Source: Flaccisagitta enflata (taxonomy: Eukaryota; Chaetognatha; Sagittoidea; Aphragmophora). From it: 64,000 bases of DNA. Below, piece after piece: positions 56,812-64,000 of this stretch. A program made the translations under genes and the position numbers. The stretch is from contig OZ231126.1 in the NCBI GenBank assembly GCA_965153355.1, positions 10,974,001 through 11,038,000 of the forward strand. Direction: 5' to 3'. The stretch's first letter is position 1. Each line of letters starts with the position of its first letter. Below the pieces are notes generated by a model. It did not search any database, was not told the DNA's origin, and worked only from the letters and a program-made list of their open reading frames with translations.

Positions 56812-57149
56812 AAGGTGCTGTTTTTTTCTCAGAACATGCAGTAAATTCATAATACTTAAATTGACATTTGTCATCGAAAATAAATCCAAGAGTTTTTGTT
56901 GAAATGCAAAGCAATTTCAAGCAGATAAATACAACTTCTTTTTAAGGAAATGAGGAAAAATTGATTTTGATAAAAAATGGGTTTTTTTTCAATATCTTTT
57001 CCCCCTCACCTTTTCTATGCTATGATCTGAGATTTGACATGCAAAAACCGTCACATCATACCAATATTCATTGAAGATTTCATGATTTTTTTCTGAGTAG
57101 TTTAGGAGCAATAAAGGTTTTGCATTTTACAGTCCGCTCCGAAGACGGA
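56576..57149. mobile_element. Foldback element with ~200-bp arms
   Basis: The left arm starts CCGTCTTCGGATCAGACTGT and contains TGCAAAACCTTTATAGCTCC and TGACGGTTTTTGCATGTCAA. The right arm mirrors these (TTGACATGCAAAAACCGTCA, GGAGCAATAAAGGTTTTGCA, CTCCGAAGACGG). The loop contains a T-run of about 30 bases (56780-56811). No protein is encoded. Confidence 0.88.
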
Positions 57150-57200
57150 GTAGTGTTCCACTATCGTGTTACACAATTACTCGTATTTTACCCTGCTTGC

Positions 57201-57207
<7 letters not shown>

Positions 57208-57267
<60 letters not shown>
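57208..57267. repeat. (CT)n microsatellite
   Basis: About 30 CT units followed by TATCTAAT repeats. Confidence 0.96.
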
Positions 57268-57268
<1 letters not shown>

Positions 57269-58372
57269 ATGTATCTAATTTATATCTAATATATCTAATT
57301 AAATAGATCTAATTACGAAATGACAAGAGAAAATAAATGACAATAAATGATAGTGACAATAAATGACGGTGATGATACATGACATAATGATAAATGAGGC
57401 ACGAGAAATGACACTAATTTGCCCCCGTCATCAACAAATTGATAACAGTAATCGTTTGGTTATTTACTCATTTTGTCTAGAGTAAAAGTGGTTCTGTTTG
57501 TTTGTCTGATAACGGGTGGTCAAAAAAAAAGTGACTTTTTCATTTTCTCATATATTTTGTAAAAGTATACTTAGGGTAAAATTTCTTTTTTTGCTAATAA
57601 AATATAGTGTAGGAGAATTTTTTTTATTATTATGATTTGTGTACATTTTTTGTACATTTCAAATTATTTACAATAAACTGATTTTAATTTTGGACCGCTT
57701 TGATTTTTACCAAAAATTTTCTGTAAAAAAATTGAAATCTTTTCATAGATTCACTATCTATAGTTAAAGAGGACTCAAAAACTGATAAAAAATCTAAGAA
57801 AAATTAAAAGAGTACTAACATATACCAAAACAAAAGATACTTCTAAAAAACATCCATTTCTTTTTTATTCAAATCTCTTAAACAAAAGCTTGGATGCTTA
57901 TAGATAATTGTATTTATTTCAGAAAGGACCTAATGAACCAATTTGTTTCTTAAAAACCACTGATTATCTATGTTATAATTGATTCATGCAAACATTTTAT
58001 TTTTTTATATTTATATAATTATCTGTTTTACAAAACTGAAAAAAATTAAATTTTTTCATACAATTTATTTTATTTTCAAAATATTAACTCATAAAAAAAA
58101 TTTGAAATTTTGAGAAGCTTTCAACCAAGGCTTAATGCAATAAACCTACCTGTGTGTGTTTGGACTGCATAATGTGGGGAAAAAAGTTGAAGATTACCTT
58201 CGGCTTATTAAGACTTGCGTAGAAAATTACAATCACGGAAAATATCACTCAAAGTAATAAATATTCACATCTGTTTCTTTACTAATATTTTTGTGCCAAA
58301 TCTTCTACTAACCTTGTTATCCACGAATTTCTTGGAAATACCGGGCAAGGAAACATGACGAATGTGAAAAAA
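57268..58372. other. No gene recognised
   Basis: Very AT-rich. From about 57510 this may be the left subterminal part of a TIR pair with 62262-62290 (see findings). TTGAAGATTACCTTCGGC at 58189 echoes 26216. Confidence 0.45.
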
Positions 58373-58870
58373 CAAGGTCATTAGATCTAAGTCGCGTGCG
58401 TCGGCACTTTGGGAAAAGTCAGGCAGACAAACAGATGAACAGACTATAACATTTTAAAGACCTTGAAACTAGCAATAGAAAGCCTTAAAAACAAATTTTT
58501 GACAAACCAATGGACAGACAGATGGATGGACTGACAGGCAGATGGACAAACAGAGGGCAGACGGACCAAAAGTGGCTTATAGAGGTGTATGAATGATGTA
58601 AAAACATTTAATAACATTTAAAATATCTTTAAATTGCTTAAGACGCCCTTTATACAACTTTGTGACGGACAGACAGGTGGACCAACTGACCAACTGACTT
58701 ACCAAAAAGTGGCTTAACGAGGTTCATAATTGCCTTAGAAACATTCAATAACATTAAAAATGTCTTTATTTTGTCTGAAACACGTTAAAACAGTTTTGTG
58801 ACCAACCGACCGACCGACGGCCTGACGGACCGAAAAGTGGCTTATAGAGTCGCGTAGCACGCGATTAAAA
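58373..58870 (-). repeat. SHR repeats, long-core variant plus partial copies
   Basis: It opens ACAAGGTCATTAGATCTAAG and TCGCGTGCGTCGGCAC, then GACAGACAGATGG tracts and ACCAAAAGTGGCTTATAG. Two further truncated ends with GGCTTA motifs lie to 58735. A final end at 58795-58870 closes GTCGCGTAGCACGCGA and TTAAAAAG. Confidence 0.82.
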
Positions 58871-59429
58871 AGTTTACAAAGCAAGGTCAGGTAGGCCAAT
58901 AGATGCAAGTGAATATGTGCGGTGGTTGAGGTAAGGAAAACAATGTTCGGATAATGGAAAGATCGGAATACAGACACACAAACAGTTAGACTTATAACAA
59001 TATTAACAATATTAAAGAGGGTAGATTTGCGTAATGCGTATGGATCATGAGATGTCGCGCTGAATAATCGTGAAGGAAAAAAGATATGAAGGTAAGTTTG
59101 TCAAACGTCTGTGATTCTAAACAAAGTGTCTTTACATACAGCTTCTTAGGCTTTTGAGGCGACCGATGAACATATTAACTGGCTGATGATAATTGATATG
59201 AGAACAAGATCGCTTCGTCATCCGCAGGCTTTTCGGTTGAGGGGGTTTTACCAACGGATAGGCTGACCAACGCTTAGATATGCGATAGGCGATGAGGCAT
59301 CTTAAAGAAAATGGTCGCAAAAGCGTTAGCGGTACCCGTTGCCCCTGTGAGTGTGTGGCGATGTGTGACGGTGAGAGGGGCAGCGGCCCCGAAGGAGCCA
59401 ATGATCTATACTTTACTTAATTATTTTGG
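58871..59429. other. No gene recognised
   Basis: Unique DNA up to GGGGCAGCGGCCCCGAAGGA at about 59379, a dispersed repeat motif. Confidence 0.45.
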
Positions 59430-59905
59430 AGGCTTTATGTTGGGACTTGAGCCTAGAGGCTGCAATTTGAGCTTGGAGGCTGAAATTTGGGCCCTGTGGC
59501 TGGATATTTAGCTTCAAGGCTGGATTCTGGGCTTTGAGGCTCGATTCTGAGCCTTGAGGCTGGATTTGAGGCTTTGAAGCTGGAATCTGAAATCTGAAGC
59601 TTGAAGTTGGGATATAAGCCTTTAGGTTGGAATTTGAGCCTTGAGGCTGAATTTTTGGCTTAAAGTCTAGATTTGAGGGTTGAGGGATGAACAGAGAAGG
59701 AGGAGAAGAGGGAGGAGAAGTGAAGAGGCTGGAGAGGCTGGATTCTGGGCTTTGAGGCTCAATTTGAGCCTTGAGGCGGGATTTTAAGCTGTGAGGCTGA
59801 AATTTGAGGCTAGTAGCTGGAATTTGAGCCTCAAGGCTGGAATTTGAGCCTCAAGGCTAATAATTGAGCCTCGAGGCTAGATTTTGGGCTTTAAGGCTGG
59901 TTGAG
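59430..59905. repeat. 21-bp TTGAGCCTTGAGGCTGGAATT repeat
   Basis: Roughly 20 degenerate units, interrupted at 59690-59735 by GGAGGAGAAG-type DNA. Related to 24955-25085 and 62985-63395. Confidence 0.9.
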
Positions 59906-60137
59906 GGGGTGGACGGAGAAAGAGGAGGAGGAGAAGAAGAAGAGGAAGAAAGAGGACAATTTTCTCCTGTGTGAAAGCAAGGGCAATATGTGGTCAGCGA
60001 TACCTGTTGCCCTACTTTGCATGGTTGTATATTGGAATGAGAGGAAGCAGGACAGCGGCCCCAAAGGGGTCAAAAACCTGTAGAACACAGGGAGACTTTC
60101 GTTTGTCCGTTCATCCATCTGTCCGTCCGTCAGTCTC

Positions 60138-60306
60138 CCCCTAGGCCCTCTCAGGCCTGAAATCTGCCCTCTCAGGCCTGAAATCTACCCTCTCAGGCTT
60201 AAAATCTGCCCTCTCAGGCCTTGAATCTGAGAGAGCAGATTTAAGGCCTGAAAGGTCAGGTTTCACGCCTAAGAGGGCAGATTTCAGGTCTGAGAGGACA
60301 GATTCA
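60138..60306. repeat. Head-to-head CTCTCAGGCCTGAAATCTGC array
   Basis: Four units of CCCTCTCAGGCCTGAAATCT are followed by inverted units (AGATTTAAGGCCTGAAAGG, GAGGGCAGATTTCAGGTCTG), so the array is a large imperfect palindrome centred near 60230. Confidence 0.88.
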
Positions 60307-60314
60307 AGGGGGCA

Positions 60315-60396
60315 ACCACGTAGTTACGACAGCGCCTGTCTGAAATCTTTGTGTTTGTTCTAAATTCACGTTGTTACGACGTCGTAACTACGTGCA
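60315..60396. repeat. Perfect palindrome GTTACGACGTCGTAAC with outer copy
   Basis: The 16-bp palindrome is at 60373-60388. ACGTAGTTACGAC at about 60318-60330 pairs with GTCGTAACTACGT at about 60381-60393. Confidence 0.85.
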
Positions 60397-60457
60397 CTAT
60401 CCCTCAATGTCTCTGTCTAAACTGTGTGAACTCATTCACTTTTATACTATGCTTAAA

Positions 60458-60461
<4 letters not shown>

Positions 60462-60529
<68 letters not shown>

Positions 60530-60620
60530 TCTCTCTCTCTGGCTGTCTGTCTGTCTGTCTGTCTGTCTCTCTGTCTACCCCATCTGTCTGTCTGTCTGTA
60601 TGTCTCTCTGTCTCTCTGTG
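60462..60620. repeat. (CT)n and (CTGT)n microsatellite
   Basis: CT dinucleotides 60462-60540 then CTGT tetramers. Confidence 0.95.
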
Positions 60621-60758
60621 ACCATCTCCATGCCTGTCCATTCATTGTTGTGATTATCCCACAGTAAGACATTGGTATGTATGAGCATTGAGCAAATCGA
60701 TATTTCAATGCTTCGGAGGTGAGAGAGAAAGAGAGACATAGAGATTTATATATACATA

Positions 60759-61240
60759 CAGTAGATGTCATCTAGACTTGGAAATACGGGGGAACTCATA
60801 ACCTGAGCATCAGTATTGAGGGTGGACTGATATTTTGCTGGTGTAATATATAGACCCTAAGGGGTTGACAATAGGTTGTTGCATCCCCCTATGGCCTACT
60901 TTATGAATAGAATTTTTAGTATAAAATGTTAGGATTAATCACTTTTATGGCAGGATTTCATTTTCATCTTTTTGCTTTAATTGCAAAACCTGGAACCTTT
61001 AAAGAAATAAACTGATCAAGATGAATTTGAAGTCAAGTGAGTTAACCACTAGACCATTTCTGGCAGCTGTTTTAGTGGAGCAAATTTGATTTTGTACTTT
61101 TAAAAAAAATTTTCTATCCACAGATCTACCATACATCATCCCCTACAGGACATGAGCATTATACATACAATGAAGTTTTTTATTTCTAACCTTTGATGGT
61201 ATTTAAGAAAGCCTCATATGTGTCTAGATGACATCTACTA
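60759..61240. mobile_element. Tc1/mariner-type MITE carrying a tRNA-like module (copy 2)
   Basis: The ends CAGTAGATGTCATCTAGACT and GTCTAGATGACATCTACTA are inverted. A TA precedes the left end; the right flank has mutated. Inverted relative to 23314-23816, with AGCTGTTTTAGTGG-type internal differences. Confidence 0.85.
60985..61075 (-). other. tRNA-like module, copy 2
   Basis: On the minus strand GGTCTAGTGGTTAACTCACT (A-box-like), and about 50 bases later GGTTCCAGGTTTTGC, a decayed B box. Confidence 0.55.
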
Positions 61241-61636
61241 GATAGATATATAAATAGTCTGAGAAACAGAGTGAGACAGTATAATGTACTGCAAGTGGTT
61301 GAAAGTTCATTTAAATGATCAAATTGAGCATCTTGTAGTATTCACTCATTTAGTTTTCATTCACATAGTGACGACAGTCAAATGAGAAGCTGTTCATCAA
61401 TTTTTCATGTAGTTGCGACGTCGCAACTTCGTTCATTTTTTATGAACACAGTTTGGACTGTCGCAACTACATTAATACTTCGATTCAAGGCCTAGGAGGA
61501 CAGATTTCAGATCTGAGAGGCATGGCTGAGACACAAGAGAGGGTCTGGGGGTAATGAACGAACAGACGGACGAATGGACAGACAAAAATCTCCCTTGGTT
61601 GTACTTCGTCCCTTGGGTCCGCTGCTTGAGAGAGAG

Positions 61637-61681
<45 letters not shown>

Positions 61682-62718
61682 ATTGATGTCAGTGTTGTCA
61701 AGACCAACGCAGCACCTCAATATCTTGAAACCAAGGATATCACGCGACGTATTAGAACTTTCACTGACTCAGAGTTATAACGGATAGTTTAAAGTAATTT
61801 TTAATTTTTTATATTATCTTTAAAATTTCTCCTAAGTAAAAAATTTTTTTAGTTATTTAGATATAATCGTGCACATCATGTTCCATTATGGATATTTTTT
61901 ATGAAGATCAATATTTTTCAAGTTATCTTAAAAAACTAATTGAATTAGGACCACTAAAAATTGTGCTAAATTGAGTATAAAATAGTGTTCTCTCCAAAGT
62001 TTGCTTTTGAATTGCAATAGTTGATTAAAAGTAGGTCTTAGAAAGTAGCATGTTTTTTTAAATAAACAAATTCATATCTAAAACACTAATGATTATCAAT
62101 CATTTTTTATTAAAATAAGCAATAATGCCAGAAAAATTTTGATTGACCAACATAATTTGAATTTGTATATTATATTCATGTACACAAATTAAAAGGCTTA
62201 TTTATTTTGAATAATCACATAATAGGTAATTAAGAATCATTTTTATATTATTGAGATAAAGTGACTACTTTTTTTATGTCCACCCGGTATAAAGATTGTC
62301 TCAAACGTAAATGTGAAATTTGATAATTGGGTTTCCCAGCAGGAAAAGGGAAAGACTCACGTAGTATAAATATAGGTAGAATATGCAAAGGTTGAGAATA
62401 TACAAAATGAGGCTCGATGCAACGATGTTTTAATCACTGTGGATGTAACATAAGTTTTTATCCATTTCATCCGTTTGAGCGGACCTCTCCATCACGCGGT
62501 CGTCAAAAATGCCCCCCAAAATAACTCAATTTTTCTGATGTTGTTTCCTCTTTCTCAGTTTCTATTTCGACCCAAGAACCTAAAAAATATCCTAGTTGCT
62601 GCCCTGCTTAGTTGCTCAGCTGCTGCCCTGCTTCCTCTCAATCCAATTCACAATCATGCAAGTGATGCAATGCAGGGCAACAGGTATCGCTACCACATAG
62701 TGCCCTTGGGTGACCTGT
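61241..62718. other. No gene recognised
   Basis: Contains the palindrome at 61411-61428 and an (AG)n tract at 61640-61678. AT-rich DNA runs to 62290, then a unique stretch. An open frame at 62475-62816 runs into an SHR copy and has no known domain. Confidence 0.45.
61411..61472. repeat. Perfect palindrome AGTTGCGACGTCGCAACT with outer copy
   Basis: An 18-bp palindrome at 61411-61428. GTCGCAACTACAT follows at about 61460-61472, pairing with ATGTAGTTGCGAC. This is the same design as 60315-60396 with an A to G change compensated on the other arm. Confidence 0.85.
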
Positions 62719-62907
62719 TTTTAGTTGCGGACACGCAACTCTATAAGAGGCTTTGTCCGTCCGTCGGTTGGTCGGTCGGTCCGTCCGTGGACACGAGTCG
62801 AAAAGTGAGGAAATGAGCATTTTAGAACTTTTTTAGTTGCGGACAGTTGCATTTTCGCCCCTGCCCACCCGTCCGCAACTGATGGCCGTGTATCCGGCCT
62901 TGTTTTT
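62719..62907 (+). repeat. SHR repeat, TT subfamily, consensus-like
   Basis: AGTTGCGGACACGCAACT hairpin, CTATAAGAGGCTTTGTCCG, (GGTC)n, AGTTGCGGACAGTTGC, GCCCCTGCCCACCCGTCCG, and GGCCGTGTATCCGGCC hairpin with TTGTTTTTT. Confidence 0.94.
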
Positions 62908-62984
62908 TGGTTTTTTTTTTACAACGATTGCCTAGTAATTACCATGCTCTTTTCGTAAATAAAATTCATTAATTCATTCAAAGA

Positions 62985-63395
62985 TAATTTGAGGCCTGAG
63001 GAAGCTGTTTTGAGGCCTGAGCGAGACAATTTTAGGCCTAAGAAAGCTGAATTGAGGTTCAGAATGTATGAGAAGGGTGATTATGAGGCCCGTTATACTA
63101 AATTTAAGCTTGAGTGAGCTTATTCTGGGTCTAAGAGGGCTAAAATTATATTTGAGAGGTTTAATTTGAGGCCTATGAGGGTAGACTTGAGGTCTCAGAG
63201 GGCTGATTTGAGGCGTGAGAGGGCTGATTTGAGGCCTGAGAGAGCTAATTAGAGGCCTGAGAAGGTTTATTTTAGGCCCCAGAAAGCTGATATGAGGCTT
63301 GAGAAGGCTTATTTTAGGCCTCAGAGGACTAAAAGGGCCTTTGAAGCTAAATTGCAGTCTGAGAGAGCTGAGAGGGCAGATTTTGAGCCTTGAAA
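62985..63395. repeat. 21-bp TTGAGGCCTGAGAGGGCTGAT repeat
   Basis: About 19 degenerate units with a period close to 21, so one minus-strand frame stays open and reads as a heptapeptide repeat, LRPQISP. It is probably a satellite and not a protein. Confidence 0.9.
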
Positions 63396-63597
63396 GGGTT
63401 GATGGGGGGAGGCTGATGCACAAACAAGCGAATGACCAAACAAACAAATGCCCAAAACGCAAAGAATTTCTGCTCATGAAAAGCTGGCAATATTCTTGAC
63501 TTTTTTCTGCACGGCAATAACCACCATTGCATTACTGGTATATGTACAGCGGAGATTGAGATGATGTTGAACTGCTGAAGTCCTTCCCTTAACAACA

Positions 63598-63715
63598 TGG
63601 ACTAAAAGACTTGATACGCGGCTGCCCAAGTAACGTACAGGTGGGCAGGGACAGGATAGGATAGGATAGGATAAGCAAGTATTTGGGTGGGAGCAGTGAT
63701 GCAAAAACCGTTAGT
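63598..63715 (-). repeat. SHR repeat fragment with (GGATA)n
   Basis: CGCGGCTGCCCAAGTAACG, GTGGGCAGGGACAGG, five GGATA units, then GGGAGCAGTGATGCAAAAAC. Confidence 0.75.
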
Positions 63716-63754
63716 AATCGCGAACACCGTGTTCCCTAGCTGTGGTAGGTAAGA

Positions 63755-63979
63755 ACAAGGCCGGATACACGGCCACCAGTTGCGGACGGGTGGGCAGGGG
63801 CGGAAATGTGCGTTTTTCCTCTTTTTGACTCGTGCTGACGGACGGGGGGACGGACGGACGGACGGACGGACGGACGGACGGACGGACGGACGGATGGACG
63901 GACGGACGGACGGACGGACGGACGGACGGACGGACGGACGGACAAAGCCTCTTATAGAGTTGCGTGTCCGCAACTAAAA
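63755..63979 (-). repeat. SHR repeat, TT subfamily, expanded (CGGA)n
   Basis: AACAAGGCCGGATACACGGCC, GTTGCGGACGGGTGGGCAGG, about 27 CGGA units (63838-63945), AAAGCCTCTTATAG, then GTTGCGTGTCCGCAAC and TAAAAA. A near-complete reference copy. Confidence 0.95.
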
Positions 63980-64000
63980 AATAACTCAGCATAGCGACTT

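Overview
The window looks like genomic DNA of an invertebrate animal with a large, repeat-rich, AT-rich genome. The evidence is split genes with GT/AG introns, ciliary-type opsin exons, an SRCR-domain exon, a LINE fragment, an LTR retrotransposon and many MITE-like elements. There is nothing bacterial. I cannot name the species. An aquatic invertebrate is my inference.

Core genes: two opsin paralogues lie head to tail on the minus strand. Opsin B (32657-38628) can be followed through nine exons from just before TM1 to the stop codon. All splice phases agree, giving 359 residues; only the first exon or exons with the start Met are missing. Opsin A (27825 down past the left edge) shows five exons with the same boundaries (TM1 to TM5); its later exons lie off the window. 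Exon lengths match between A and B (100, 82, 128, 137 bp), except that A's TM4 exon is 15 bp longer through an internal duplication. A single phase 1-1 SRCR exon lies on the plus strand (13011-13322) inside the roughly 20.8 kb opsin A intron.

The most unusual signal is that several opsin exon edges have been copied in tandem into the neighbouring intron, splice site included. There is a 59-bp array carrying about 13 extra copies of opsin A's first visible donor (25645-27725, split by a 1.36 kb insertion). A roughly 60-bp array carries copies of the acceptor of opsin B's TM2 exon (36735-37035). Decayed copies of the acceptor of opsin A's TM5 exon lie at 832-1020.

Mobile DNA: 49153-55160 is a minus-strand LTR element with identical 392-bp LTRs, a TGCCC target duplication, a primer-binding-type site and a polypurine tract. 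It has no recognisable gag or pol; its only long reading frame is a 441-residue FLYWCH-finger protein. It sits inside one copy of a family called here SHR (stem-hairpin repeat). SHR has about 30 copies in the window, each with hairpin ends and a central GTCC/GTCG microsatellite. The hairpin stems differ between subfamilies but stay self-complementary. Two hAT-type MITEs have 8-bp target duplications (one with an unfilled paralogous site). Tc1/mariner-type MITEs with TA duplications include a family that carries a tRNA-like module. There are also several foldback elements, a nested 3.3 kb TIR element, and tandem satellites with 23, 51/102, 21 and 324 bp periods.

The remainder is intron or intergenic DNA with long microsatellites: TA at 2.7-3.2 kb, CAA at 38.7-39.2 kb, TTC at 47.3-47.6 kb and many CT/AG tracts. 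These create long low-complexity reading frames that are not genes.
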